Positions 1-7,550 of a stretch of 10,414 nucleotides of DNA are shown one piece after another. Below the pieces are notes generated by a model. The model worked only from the letters and a program-made list of their open reading frames with translations, was not told where the DNA came from and ran no database searches. The stretch covers positions 1 to 10,414 of the forward strand of contig JBDHIW010000070.1 in NCBI GenBank assembly GCA_039587215.1, in the 5' to 3' direction. The stretch comes from CAMYLY01 sp039587215. GTDB lineage: Bacteria; Gemmatimonadota; Gemmatimonadetes; Gemmatimonadales; GWC2-71-9. The first letter of the stretch is position 1. Every line of letters starts with the position of its first letter. The position numbers and the translations under genes were made by a program.

Positions 1-417
1 CACCGTCGCCCCGTAGTAGAACAGCACGTCGGGGTGTTTCCACAGCGCAATGCTGAAGGCGATATCGTGTGCCGTGACCGGTACGCCGTCGTGCCACCTG
101 ATGTCGCGACGCAAGTAGAAGGTCCATTCCCGCCGATCGGACGTGTGCTCCCACCGCTCGGCCAGCCCCGTCGGTTCACCCTCGCGACACGCCGAGTTCC
201 ACATCGCCATCGGCAGAAACATGAAGAACTTCGTGTAGCCGTCGTGGTTCGGGCCGAGCAGGTATTGGTCGCTGCCATATCCGATGGTCATGGGGAGACG
301 CGTGTCGGTCCTGTCGGCGGCTCCATCGCCACACTGCAGCACCACCAGGACGATCGCGGGCAGGAGGCCGACACGAACCCATCGGCGAGTTCGTCGAGCG
401 TTCAGTGATCTGGGCAT
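1..417 (-). CDS. ABC transporter substrate-binding protein, family 5 (oligopeptide/dipeptide type), partial
   Basis: Seen: an open frame of 139 codons runs from ATG at 417 off the left edge, with no stop in the window. The N-terminus has a basic stretch (residues 8-15, ARRTRRWV), a hydrophobic core at about 16-28 and a Cys at 29 in the context VVLQC. That looks like a lipoprotein signal with a non-classical lipobox. From about residue 44 the sequence follows family 5 solute-binding proteins: LAERWE, then WTFYLRRDIRWHDGVPVTAHDIAFS at 98-122, the usual opening of the SBP_bac_5 domain. Only about a quarter of a typical 500-600 residue protein is visible. GGAGG (complement of 422-426) sits 4 bases before the start and supports it. 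Known for the family: captures peptides, or sometimes nickel or sugars, outside the membrane for an ABC importer. The ligand cannot be told here. It lies 134 bases downstream of the kinase on the same strand, so co-transcription is possible. Confidence 0.88.
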   Translation of the reverse strand, partial: MPRSLNARRTRRWVRVGLLPAIVLVVLQCGDGAADRTDTRLPMTIGYGSDQYLLGPNHDGYTKFFMFLPMAMWNSACREGEPTGLAERWEHTSDRREWTFYLRRDIRWHDGVPVTAHDIAFSIALWKHPDVLFYYGATV

Positions 418-551
418 TGCGCCTCCAGTCTTATGCGTTCTGCTCGCCCCCTCGCCGCACACCACCGAAGAGAGCGAGGTAAACGCTGGGAAGTTCACCG
501 CGTGCGTCCAGACCGGCGGCGAGGCACGGAAGTCGACCCCCGCCCTCCAGC
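418..551. other. Intergenic gap between kinase and solute-binding protein genes
   Basis: Holds the GGAGG ribosome binding site at 422-426 (minus strand) for the solute-binding protein. It also has a perfect 9-base inverted repeat, CCTCGCCGC at 450-458 and GCGGCGAGG at 516-524, separated by 57 bases. No U-tract follows it and the arms are far apart, so it is not a convincing terminator. I see no clear -35/-10 pair. Confidence 0.4.
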
Positions 552-3182
552 CTACCGCCCCGTCCTCGCCCTCAACTCCTCGAAGAAGTTCTCGACGAGG
601 ATCACCTCCCCCGCGTCCTCACCCCCGCGGTTTCGGATCATCAGGAACCGCTGATCGTCCGGCGCCACGTCATATTGCGAACGCCAGAAACCCGAGTAGA
701 ACCCCCGGACCGAGAACAGCACCTGGCGCTCGCCGGTCACGAAGGTCGACCCGCGCAGCACCTCGACGGCCATCAGGTTCCCGTTGCTCTTGTAGAACAG
801 CTCGCGTCCGGAATGCGCCCACATCGGCTCCGTGCCGCCGTCCGTCGACACGATCCACTTCCCGTCGCTGGTGTTGGGAAACGGGCGGACGTACACCTCG
901 TTCCGTCCTGATTCGCTCGACGAATACGCGAGCCAGCGACCATCCGGGGACACCGTCGGCGTGACCTCCGCAAATTCCGATGTCAGGAGCGGCACCGGAG
1001 CGCTGTCCGCGCCGACCGGCATCGCGTACACGTCCTGGGTCCCCGTCGCTCTCCGATACACCAGCCAGTCCCCATCCGGCGTGTACACCGACTCCCAGAC
1101 GTTGTCCTCCTCGTCCAGCAGCAGCTCCGCCGCGACACTCGCATCCGCGCGCCGCACGAACAGGTCATTGTTGTCGCCGCGATCCGACATGAACGTCACG
1201 AATTGCCCGTCGGGACTCCACGTCGGGCGCCCGTTGTTGGAACCCATGAAGGTGAGCTTGAGCAGGGGGCCCCGGTCCAGTTGCTTGATCCAGACATGTG
1301 ACTCGGCGTTCTCGTTGATTGCCAGGGCCAGTCGGGTCCCGTCCGGCGAAAGGCGGGGGTCGGAGAAATCACCGACCCACGCGGGGTCCACATTCTCCAC
1401 CACACCCTCACGGCTCACCCACACGACCTCGAACTGCGGTGCGGCGCTCCCTTTCCGGTACAGCAAGTCGCCCTCGCCAGACACCGCCAGCTGCGCACCG
1501 TTCAGGCCCCCGATACCGACGTCCTCGAGAATGGGGGCGAAGGCTCCCGTCGCTTCCATCGCGTCCTGATCGAACGGCGCGGCGAGCATGGTGCCGTCGC
1601 TCTGCATGACGACCACGTGGCCCGAGGCGACATACCTGGCATAGACGCCTCCCATCAGCGAGGTGAAGGCGCCGGTCGCGAAGTCCGCCACTTGCACGGT
1701 CGTCTGGTCACCGTCACCGACCGCGATCAGCGCGCCGCGACCGTTCGGCAACACGTCCATCCAAAACCGTCTCGCCGCTCCGGCGGAGGTGTCGGGCGGC
1801 AGGGCCACCTCGAACGCCCCCCCCTGCTCCGGCAGCCGCGCCAGCCCCGCAGAACTCTGGAAGTAGACATACCCGTCCGCCTCCCAGTCCAACGTCCACG
1901 GGTAGGCGATGGTCGTATCGAGCAGCGTGAGCGGGGGCCCGCCGATGATCTGGAAGGTCTTCACGTCACCGCCGCACACGCAGACGATGGCCTGCCCGTC
2001 CGGCGAAAACACCGGCATGTTGCCGATCGCCCCGACCAGCGGGGTGGCGCCCAACTGACCACGCTCCCGGACATACAACTGATCGCCGTCGCCGGAGTAC
2101 ACGAAGCGCGATCCATCCGGCGCCCACGCGAACGACGGGCCAAACTGGGGTCGCGGCGTCGCGTCGTCCGGGAACCGCAGGCTGAAGCGGGCGACGGCGC
2201 CGGGCTCGTCCGCCGGCCCTCGCAGCCAGCCCCACGCACCGACCAGGATCGCGACGGTCGCGAGCACCGCGAGCGGCACGGCGAAGCGCTGCCGCCAGTT
2301 GGCGACGGGACCGCCCACCGCCACGGCCTGCATGGTGGCAATGGTGAATCCGGGATTCGTGAGCGCCTCGGCGAACTTGGCGGCGCTCTCGAACCGATCC
2401 GCCGGCAGCTTCTCCAGCGCCTTCGCGACCGCGGCCGTCACGTTCTGCGGCACCGACCGGCGCAGCTCCGCCACGGGCCGCGCCGTGTCGGTCACGATCT
2501 TCATGATGATCTGCTGTGCCGACCCGCCCGAGTGCGGCGGCTCCCCCGTCAGCATCTCGTACAGCACGCTGCCCAGCGAGTACACGTCCGAGCGTGCCGA
2601 GATGTCCTTCTCCGCCGTGGCCTGCTCGGGCGACATGTAGTGCGGCGTCCCGAGCGAAAGACCCGTCTCGGTCATGCGCCCGCCCGCCGCCGCGCTCACC
2701 GCCAAGGCGATCCCGAAGTCCGCCACCATCGGGCGGCCGTTATGGAGCAGGATGTTCTCGGGCTTGATGTCGCGGTGGATGACCCCCTGCTGATGGGCCG
2801 AATCCAGCGCGTCGGCGATGTCGAGCGTGATCTTGACGGCGTCGTCGATGCCGAGCTGCGTGTCGCGGTTCAGCTTCTCCCGCAGCGTCTCCCCTTCGAT
2901 GTAGGGCATGACGTAGTAGAGGAACCCGTCGGCCTCGCCCGAATCGAAGAGGGGCAGGATGTTGGGATGCTGGAGGCTCGCGGTCGTCGTGATCTCCTGC
3001 ACGAACCGCTCGGCGCCCAACACGGCGGCCAGTTCGGGTCGCAACACCTTGACGGCGACCTTGCGCTTGTGCTTGAGGTCCTCGGCCAGGTAGACCGTCG
3101 CCATTCCGCCTTCCCCAAGGCGGCGTTCGATGCGATAGCGGTCGGCGAGGGCGGTCGAGAGCCGGGAAGTGATCTCAGTCAT
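552..3182 (-). CDS. Transmembrane Ser/Thr protein kinase with C-terminal TolB/PD40-type beta-propeller
   Basis: Seen: 876 residues. A complete Hanks-type kinase domain covers about 16-275: glycine loop GEGGMATV (23-30), VAVK with Lys45, HRDIKPEN with catalytic Asp138 and Asn143, DFG at 155-157, SPE at 184-186 and SDVYSLG (Asp199). All catalytic residues are present, so it should be active. One hydrophobic span (about 300-320) follows. The remaining 550 residues carry repeated S/W-PDG motifs (355-358, 393-396, 612-615, 656-659, 702-705, 745-748) typical of PD40/WD40-like propellers. Inferred topology is a cytoplasmic kinase with a periplasmic propeller that could sense a ligand or a protein partner. 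Known: this architecture is frequent in Gemmatimonadota and Acidobacteriota, and substrates are mostly unknown. The start is the first ATG before RLGEGG, but no Shine-Dalgarno precedes it; TATCTT on the minus strand at 3191-3196 would allow a leaderless transcript. It is divergent from natA and upstream of the solute-binding protein gene. Confidence 0.95.
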   Translation of the reverse strand: MTEITSRLSTALADRYRIERRLGEGGMATVYLAEDLKHKRKVAVKVLRPELAAVLGAERFVQEITTTASLQHPNILPLFDSGEADGFLYYVMPYIEGETLREKLNRDTQLGIDDAVKITLDIADALDSAHQQGVIHRDIKPENILLHNGRPMVADFGIALAVSAAAGGRMTETGLSLGTPHYMSPEQATAEKDISARSDVYSLGSVLYEMLTGEPPHSGGSAQQIIMKIVTDTARPVAELRRSVPQNVTAAVAKALEKLPADRFESAAKFAEALTNPGFTIATMQAVAVGGPVANWRQRFAVPLAVLATVAILVGAWGWLRGPADEPGAVARFSLRFPDDATPRPQFGPSFAWAPDGSRFVYSGDGDQLYVRERGQLGATPLVGAIGNMPVFSPDGQAIVCVCGGDVKTFQIIGGPPLTLLDTTIAYPWTLDWEADGYVYFQSSAGLARLPEQGGAFEVALPPDTSAGAARRFWMDVLPNGRGALIAVGDGDQTTVQVADFATGAFTSLMGGVYARYVASGHVVVMQSDGTMLAAPFDQDAMEATGAFAPILEDVGIGGLNGAQLAVSGEGDLLYRKGSAAPQFEVVWVSREGVVENVDPAWVGDFSDPRLSPDGTRLALAINENAESHVWIKQLDRGPLLKLTFMGSNNGRPTWSPDGQFVTFMSDRGDNNDLFVRRADASVAAELLLDEEDNVWESVYTPDGDWLVYRRATGTQDVYAMPVGADSAPVPLLTSEFAEVTPTVSPDGRWLAYSSSESGRNEVYVRPFPNTSDGKWIVSTDGGTEPMWAHSGRELFYKSNGNLMAVEVLRGSTFVTGERQVLFSVRGFYSGFWRSQYDVAPDDQRFLMIRNRGGEDAGEVILVENFFEELRARTGR

Positions 3183-3190
3183 GGTCGGCT

Positions 3191-3196
3191 AAGATA
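3191..3196 (-). promoter_or_regulatory. Candidate -10 element of the kinase gene (leaderless start)
   Basis: The minus strand reads TATCTT, with 8 bases between it and the kinase ATG. Transcription starting 7-8 bases downstream would begin at or next to the start codon. No purine-rich ribosome binding site precedes this ATG, unlike other genes here. No good -35 is visible at the expected distance, so this stays tentative. Confidence 0.3.
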
Positions 3197-3224
3197 GGCT
3201 TGGGCCTGGCCCGGGGCGAGGGGC

Positions 3225-3248
3225 GTGCGCCGTGGCCCACGGCGGCAC
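3225..3248. repeat. Palindrome/hairpin in the kinase-natA divergent region
   Basis: CGCCGTG (3228-3234), a 3-base spacer and CACGGCG (3238-3244) form a perfect 7-bp inverted repeat. It extends by GTG (3225-3227) pairing with CAC (3246-3248) across a single bulged G at 3245. It lies about 43-66 bases upstream of the kinase start and 70-93 bases upstream of natA. That position fits an operator shared by both genes, or a hairpin in the natA leader. No regulator is identified. Confidence 0.4.
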
Positions 3249-3308
3249 ACCTCGTCCCTAGCCCGCACGTCCGCTCAGGGGCCATGTTACTCCCATGCCT
3301 GCACGCGC

Positions 3309-3314
3309 GGAGGG
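3309..3314 (+). promoter_or_regulatory. Ribosome binding site that fixes the natA start
   Basis: GGAGGG ends 3 bases before ATG at 3318. This supports starting the protein at MIKVAELSK rather than at the upstream in-frame ATG at 3225. The 31 residues in between are unlike any ABC ATPase N-terminus. Confidence 0.8.
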
Positions 3315-3317
3315 TGG

Positions 3318-4088
3318 ATGATCAAGGTCGCCGAACTCAGCAAGCACTTCCCGGGCACCAAGAAGCTCCGCAAGGAGCTGGACCCCGACGTCCTGGTCAA
3401 CGGGAAGGTCCGGGCCGTGGACCGCATCAGCTTCGAGTGCCGCCCGGGCCGGGTGTTCGGCCTGCTCGGCCCCAACGGTGCGGGCAAGACGACGGCGCTC
3501 CGCATGATCGCGACGATGCTGAAGCCGACCGATGGCGGCTTCTGGGTCGACGGCGTCGACGGCGTCGCCGAGCCCCAGCGGGTCCGCGAGCGCATCGGCT
3601 TCCTCACCGGCAACACCGGGCTCTACGACCGATTGACCGCCACGGAGATGGTTAAGTACTTCGCCACCCTCCACGGCCTCGACGCGACGCAGTTCGAGGC
3701 GCGCCGGCGGGAGGTGTTTCAGGCCCTCGACATGGACGCCTTCGCCACTCGCCGCATCGCCCAGCTGAGCACCGGCATGCGACAGAAAGTGTCGATCGCC
3801 AGGACCATCATCCACGATCCGGACGTCGTCGTGTTCGACGAGCCGACATCCGGCCTCGACGTGATGACCTCACGCGCGATCGTCGATCTCATCCGCTCGT
3901 GCCGCGACCAGGGCAAGACGGTCCTGTTCTCGACCCACCTCATGGGTGAGGTGCAGTTGTTGTGTGACGACATCGCGATCATCCACCGGGGCCGCCTGTT
4001 CTTCAACGGCACCAAGGGGGAGTTCGAGGCACAGATGACGCAGCCGAGCTACGAGGATGAGTTCATCCATCTCGTGGGGGAGGCATAG
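3318..4088 (+). CDS. natA: ABC transporter ATP-binding protein, NatA-like
   Basis: Seen: 256 residues with a full set of ABC motifs: Walker A GPNGAGKT (51-58), signature LSTGMRQK (150-157), Walker B with DEPTSGLD (VVVFDEP, 170-176; D-loop 178-181) and H-loop His207 in STH. The Q-loop region reads FLTGNTGLYDRLT (95-107), so the usual glutamine is missing; this fits the NatA type but I cannot confirm that it is universal there. Residues about 13-32 (TKKLRKELDPDVLVNGKVR) are an insertion between the A-loop segment and AVDRISF that many relatives lack. Known: NatA powers the NatB permease, first described in Bacillus as an ATP-driven sodium exporter. Many homologues have other or unknown substrates, so sodium is not proven. 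The start is set by GGAGGG at 3309-3314. The stop codon is followed at once by the natB ATG, implying translational coupling. Confidence 0.92.
   Translation: MIKVAELSKHFPGTKKLRKELDPDVLVNGKVRAVDRISFECRPGRVFGLLGPNGAGKTTALRMIATMLKPTDGGFWVDGVDGVAEPQRVRERIGFLTGNTGLYDRLTATEMVKYFATLHGLDATQFEARRREVFQALDMDAFATRRIAQLSTGMRQKVSIARTIIHDPDVVVFDEPTSGLDVMTSRAIVDLIRSCRDQGKTVLFSTHLMGEVQLLCDDIAIIHRGRLFFNGTKGEFEAQMTQPSYEDEFIHLVGEA
4076..4083 (+). promoter_or_regulatory. natB ribosome binding site inside the natA 3' end
   Basis: GGGGGAGG lies within the last codons of natA, 5 bases before the natB ATG at 4089. The natA stop (4086-4088) directly abuts that ATG with no base between, so terminating ribosomes could restart on natB. 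Confidence 0.8.
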
Positions 4089-5282
4089 ATGACGCGCACG
4101 GCAACCATCTTCAAGAAAGAGTTCACGGATACCATCCGCGACAAGCGCACGCTCATCACGATGATCGTCGTCCCACTGGCCGTGATCCCTTTGCTGATCG
4201 GCGGGATGGCCAAGCTCGGACAGCGCATGGCGGCGCGTGCCGAGGAAGAGAAGAGCACGATCGCCTTCATCGGTCCGGAGTTCGCGCCCGGCCTGTACGA
4301 GCGCATCGCAGACGACACGCTGTTCGTGATTGCCTCCGGCATCGCGGAGCAGGATCTCGATACGCTCATTCGGTCCGACTCGCTGGACGGCGCGATCGTC
4401 GTCCCGGGCTCCTTCGACGACCTCCTGGCCGCCGACCTCCAGGCCTCGTTGAGCATCTACTTCCGCTCGTCGAACCAGCTCAACGTGACGGAGCGGCGGC
4501 TGCGCGACATCATCAACGCCTACGACGACGACATCGTGGCTGAACGCATCGAGGCCCGAAACCTCGACGCCCAGATCTTCGACGCCATCGAGATCGTGCG
4601 GGTCGACATTGCCAGCCTGCAGGAGGTCTTGGGCAAGACGGTCGGCGGGTTTCTGCCGTACCTGTTCATCCTGCTGGCCTTCACGGGCGCGATGTACCCC
4701 GGCATCGACCTGGGCGCCGGCGAGAAGGAGCGCGGCACACTCGAGACCATCCTCTCGTCTCCCGCGAACCGACTCGAGATCGTACTCGGGAAGTTCCTCG
4801 TCGTCGCCGTGATCGGCGTGTCGTCCGCGCTGCTCTCGATCCTCGGCCTCTACCTCGGCGTGCGGATGACGGCGGACATCCCTCAGCAGATCCTCGATGT
4901 GATCTGGAACATCTTGAATCTCAAGGTGGTGGTGATCATCGCGAGCCTGCTGTTCCCGCTCACGGCGTTCTTCGCCTCGGTCATCCTGGGGCTGTCGATT
5001 CACGCCAAGTCCTTCAAGGAGGCACAGAGCACGCTGACGCCGCTCTCGATCGTGGTGATCGTGCCGGTGGCCATCGGGCTGATGCCGGGAATCGAGCTGT
5101 CGGCGGTCACGGCACTCGTCCCCGTGCTCAACGTCTCGCTGGCGACCAAGGAGGTCATCGCGGGTACGATTCAGCCGCTGCACCTCGTGCTCGCGTACAT
5201 CTCGCTGATTGCTCTCGCGGGCGCTGGCATCGCGTTCTGCGTTCACTGGTTCAACCGGGAGGCGACGCTCTTCCGCACGTAG
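4089..5282 (+). CDS. natB: ABC-2 type permease, NatB-like
   Basis: Seen: 397 residues. A short basic N-terminus (FKKEFTDTIRDKR) leads into TM1 (about 22-40). A large loop of about 145 residues (41-185), likely extracytoplasmic, follows. Then come TM2 (186-206), TM3 (235-257), TM4 (279-302), TM5 (316-334) and TM6 (364-384). The cytoplasmic loop after TM2 carries GEKERGT (211-217) followed by LETILSSP, the hallmark of the NatB/ABC-2 group. This topology and length are normal for the family. Known: the permease half of an ATP-driven exporter, sodium in the Bacillus prototype. The loop has no obvious catalytic motif. The ATG at 4089 is confirmed by the overlapping ribosome binding site and by direct abutment with natA. 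The transcript probably ends at the hairpin at 5315-5354. The specific substrate is unknown, and a broader drug or peptide exporter role is possible. Confidence 0.9.
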   Translation: MTRTATIFKKEFTDTIRDKRTLITMIVVPLAVIPLLIGGMAKLGQRMAARAEEEKSTIAFIGPEFAPGLYERIADDTLFVIASGIAEQDLDTLIRSDSLDGAIVVPGSFDDLLAADLQASLSIYFRSSNQLNVTERRLRDIINAYDDDIVAERIEARNLDAQIFDAIEIVRVDIASLQEVLGKTVGGFLPYLFILLAFTGAMYPGIDLGAGEKERGTLETILSSPANRLEIVLGKFLVVAVIGVSSALLSILGLYLGVRMTADIPQQILDVIWNILNLKVVVIIASLLFPLTAFFASVILGLSIHAKSFKEAQSTLTPLSIVVIVPVAIGLMPGIELSAVTALVPVLNVSLATKEVIAGTIQPLHLVLAYISLIALAGAGIAFCVHWFNREATLFRT

Positions 5283-5314
5283 ACGGGCGCCCCAAGGGAG
5301 CCCGCTCCACTACA

Positions 5315-5354
5315 CACGAGGTCCCGAGCGCCTACCGGCACCCGGGACCTCGTG
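5315..5354. terminator. Bidirectional terminator-like hairpin between convergent natB and S9 peptidase genes
   Basis: CACGAGGTCCCG (5315-5326) and CGGGACCTCGTG (5343-5354) are perfect 12-bp inverted arms around a 16-base loop. A small inner GCC/GGC stem (5330-5332 with 5337-5339) can form in the loop. It starts 32 bases after the natB stop and lies 17 bases beyond the S9 gene stop, as expected for a shared terminator. No U-run follows on either strand, so it may act as a stem-only terminator or as a block to 3' decay. Confidence 0.75.
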
Positions 5355-5371
5355 GACGTTGTGGCCCGTCG

Positions 5372-7390
5372 CTACGGCGAGGTCGTTGCGACCGACGATT
5401 TCAGGTAGCGATCAAACCACGCCAGCGTCCGCCGCATGAAGTCCAGCTGGTGCGCCCGCTCGGTCAGGCCGTGCGGTTCGCGAGGGTACAGCAGGAGATC
5501 GCTCGGCACCCCCTTGATGCGCAGCGCCGTGTAGAGCTCGACCGACTGTCCGGGATCGACTCGCGTGTCCGCCAACCCATGCCCGACGAGCGTGGCGGTG
5601 GCCGCCTGGTTCACGTGGGCCAGCGGCGAACGGTCCCAGGACAGCCCCGGATCGTCGAACCACCAGGTATCCCAATGCACGATCGACATCTCGTAGGGGA
5701 TGTCGGTGGTGCCCGTGAAGGACATCCAGTTCGAGATCCCGGCGTACGGGATGGCCGCGCGGAAGTGTTCGCTGTACTTGGTCGCGGCCAAGGCCGAGAA
5801 GTACCCCCCATACGACGTCCCGCTCATCCCGACGCGGTCCGGATCGATCAGCCCCATACCCGCCAGATGTTCGATCCCCGCGAGCACGTCGAGAAACTCC
5901 TTGCCGCCCAGGTCGCGATGATCGCCCTTGGAAAACGCGACCCCGCGACCGGCGCTGCCGCGATAGTTCGGCATCAGCACGGCGTACCCCTGCGCCGCCA
6001 AGAGCTGTGCGGGATAGAGGGCCCGTGTGGTCCACCCATCGAGGCTGATGCCTTCGGGACCACCGTGGGGCAGGATGACGAGCGGCGATCGCACGCCGGA
6101 CGCCGCGGCGAGCGGATACACCAACACGCCCTCGATGCGCCAGCCGTCCGCGCCCTTCCACTCGATGGTCTCTTGGCGGGCGAGCTGGATGTCGTCGAGC
6201 CACGAGTTGTGATGCGTGCGTCGCTCCAGCGTTCCCCGTCGCACCGTGCCGACGAACACTTCGCGGGGGTGCTGCGCCGTATGCGCCCCTAAGGCGAACG
6301 TGCGCCCCCGCGCATCGACGCTCGGGGCGGAGAGGATCTCCCGACCGCCGCCGAGCACGCGCTCGATCGCTCCGCCTTCGACCCCGATCCGGTTCCACGT
6401 CGTCCGCGTACCCTCGTCCGCCAGGAACGTCACGGTCTCATCGTCGAACCATCCGACACTCGTCACGGATCCCTCGTACGTCGCGGTCCGGTTCACCGAC
6501 ATCCCGCCCTCGCGCGGCACAACGAAGAGGCTCTGGGCGAGAGGGTCGTTGCGCGAGACCGCACCGACATAGGCGAGCCACGCCCCGTCGGGCGACCACG
6601 CCATCCCACCGAGCTTCCCGTCCGTCTTGGTCAGCAATCGTGGATGCTCGCCGTCTTCGTCGATCGTGAAGATCCGGCGGTCCATGTACCCGGCATCGAC
6701 GTCCGCTGACTCCGTGAGCTGCACGGCGAAGCCGGACGCGTCCGGCATCCACGCGAAGCTCCTCACGGTGCGCTCGGGCGACGTCACGGCGCGCTGCGCG
6801 CCCGTCGAGAGCGTCGTGACCCACAGCCGCACGGGCTGCGGGCCCTCGCTACCGACCTCCACGTCGTCGCCACGCGCGCGCCGGCGCACGACGTCCTCCG
6901 GTAGCGGCACGCGGGTCGTGTAGGCAACCGCCTCGCCATCCGGCGACCATGCGAACGACAGGACCCCTGATGGCACGTCCGTGAGCAGTCGCACGTCGCC
7001 ACCGCCCCCCGGCACCGCATAGACCTGCGTGCGGTCGTGGCCGTCGAGCTGCGCCGTGAACGCCAGGAGCTCGCCGTTCGGCGACCACTGCGGCGACCGC
7101 GCACTGCGCGGCGCGCCCACGATCAACTGCGGCTCTCCACCGGACGCCGGCATCATCCAGAGTTCCGAATAGGAGCGCCCGTATCGCTCGTCGGCCGTCC
7201 GCGGCTTGGTCAGGGTATAGGCAATCGTCCCGCCGTCGGGGCTCAGCACCACCTGGCCGACGGCCTCCATGGCGACGATGTGCTCGGGCTCGACCCCCTG
7301 CGCGAGCAGGAGCGCGGGCACCCACAGCAGGGCAATCGCGCTCACCAGCAGCCTGCGTGCGCTCGTGCCCGTCTTCGTCAGTCTCCTCAT
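5372..7390 (-). CDS. Secreted S9 family peptidase (prolyl oligopeptidase/acylaminoacyl-peptidase type)
   Basis: Seen: 672 residues from ATG at 7390. A signal peptide is clear: basic MRRLTKTGTSARR, hydrophobic LLVSAIALLWVPALLLA, probable cleavage after LLLAQG near residue 30. Residues about 35-400 form a propeller with repeated S/W-SP(D/N)G motifs (50-53, 103-106, 149-152, 266-269). The alpha/beta-hydrolase domain covers about 410-665: oxyanion-side HGGPEG (442-447), NYRGSAGRG (475-483), nucleophile GTSYGG with Ser526, Asp608 in HGLADTRVD and His640 in REPHG. The triad is intact, so activity is expected. Known: S9 enzymes cleave short peptides that enter past the propeller, often after Pro or from blocked or free N-termini; the S9C type is most likely. 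It should act in the periplasm or outside the cell. GGAGGGAG (complement of 7395-7402) supports this start over an upstream frame reaching 7612, which lacks signal-peptide character. Confidence 0.94.
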   Translation of the reverse strand: MRRLTKTGTSARRLLVSAIALLWVPALLLAQGVEPEHIVAMEAVGQVVLSPDGGTIAYTLTKPRTADERYGRSYSELWMMPASGGEPQLIVGAPRSARSPQWSPNGELLAFTAQLDGHDRTQVYAVPGGGGDVRLLTDVPSGVLSFAWSPDGEAVAYTTRVPLPEDVVRRRARGDDVEVGSEGPQPVRLWVTTLSTGAQRAVTSPERTVRSFAWMPDASGFAVQLTESADVDAGYMDRRIFTIDEDGEHPRLLTKTDGKLGGMAWSPDGAWLAYVGAVSRNDPLAQSLFVVPREGGMSVNRTATYEGSVTSVGWFDDETVTFLADEGTRTTWNRIGVEGGAIERVLGGGREILSAPSVDARGRTFALGAHTAQHPREVFVGTVRRGTLERRTHHNSWLDDIQLARQETIEWKGADGWRIEGVLVYPLAAASGVRSPLVILPHGGPEGISLDGWTTRALYPAQLLAAQGYAVLMPNYRGSAGRGVAFSKGDHRDLGGKEFLDVLAGIEHLAGMGLIDPDRVGMSGTSYGGYFSALAATKYSEHFRAAIPYAGISNWMSFTGTTDIPYEMSIVHWDTWWFDDPGLSWDRSPLAHVNQAATATLVGHGLADTRVDPGQSVELYTALRIKGVPSDLLLYPREPHGLTERAHQLDFMRRTLAWFDRYLKSSVATTSP

Positions 7391-7394
7391 CAGT

Positions 7395-7402
7395 CTCCCT
7401 CC
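7395..7402 (-). promoter_or_regulatory. Ribosome binding site that fixes the S9 peptidase start
   Basis: The minus strand reads GGAGGGAG, 4 bases before ATG at 7390, directly ahead of a textbook signal peptide. It rules out the longer in-frame starts, which would bury that signal peptide about 74 residues in. Confidence 0.85.
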
Positions 7403-7517
7403 ACTCCAAACCAGGCGACTCGTTCGCCTCCGGCCACGGCGTTCCACCGGTGCCGCGAGGCGGATCATCGGGCAATAGACACCGACGCGCGCCAAGATTT
7501 CGTGAAGCCGCCGTGAA

Positions 7518-7550
7518 CCGCGCGTTGCGGGTCCTTCCGCGACCGCGCGG
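7518..7550. repeat. GC-rich interrupted hairpin
   Basis: CCGCGCG (7518-7524) pairs with CGCGCGG (7544-7550) and GCGG (7527-7530) pairs with CCGC (7537-7540). They are separated by a small TT/GAC internal loop and capped by a 6-base loop. That gives 11 base pairs in 33 bases. It has no U-tract and lies 127 bases upstream of the S9 start, so it could be an orphan terminator, an operator or a chance product of high GC. Confidence 0.35.

Noticed and set aside
450..524. 9-bp inverted repeat as a kinase terminator
   Set aside because: The arms are 57 bases apart with no T-run. GC-rich 9-mers pair by chance at this distance often enough to doubt it.
1617..3197. 526-residue open frame on the plus strand
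   Set aside because: It is fully antisense to the kinase, which has all expected motifs. The product is Arg/His/Gly-rich with no recognisable domain, a usual shadow in GC-rich DNA.
3225..3317. N-terminal extension of natA to ATG 3225
   Set aside because: The extra 31 residues do not resemble an ABC ATPase and overlap the palindrome. The strong ribosome binding site points to 3318.
3870..5246. 458-residue open frame on the minus strand
   Set aside because: It is antisense to natA and natB, is Asp/Arg/His-rich, lacks membrane or domain signals and has no ribosome binding site of note.
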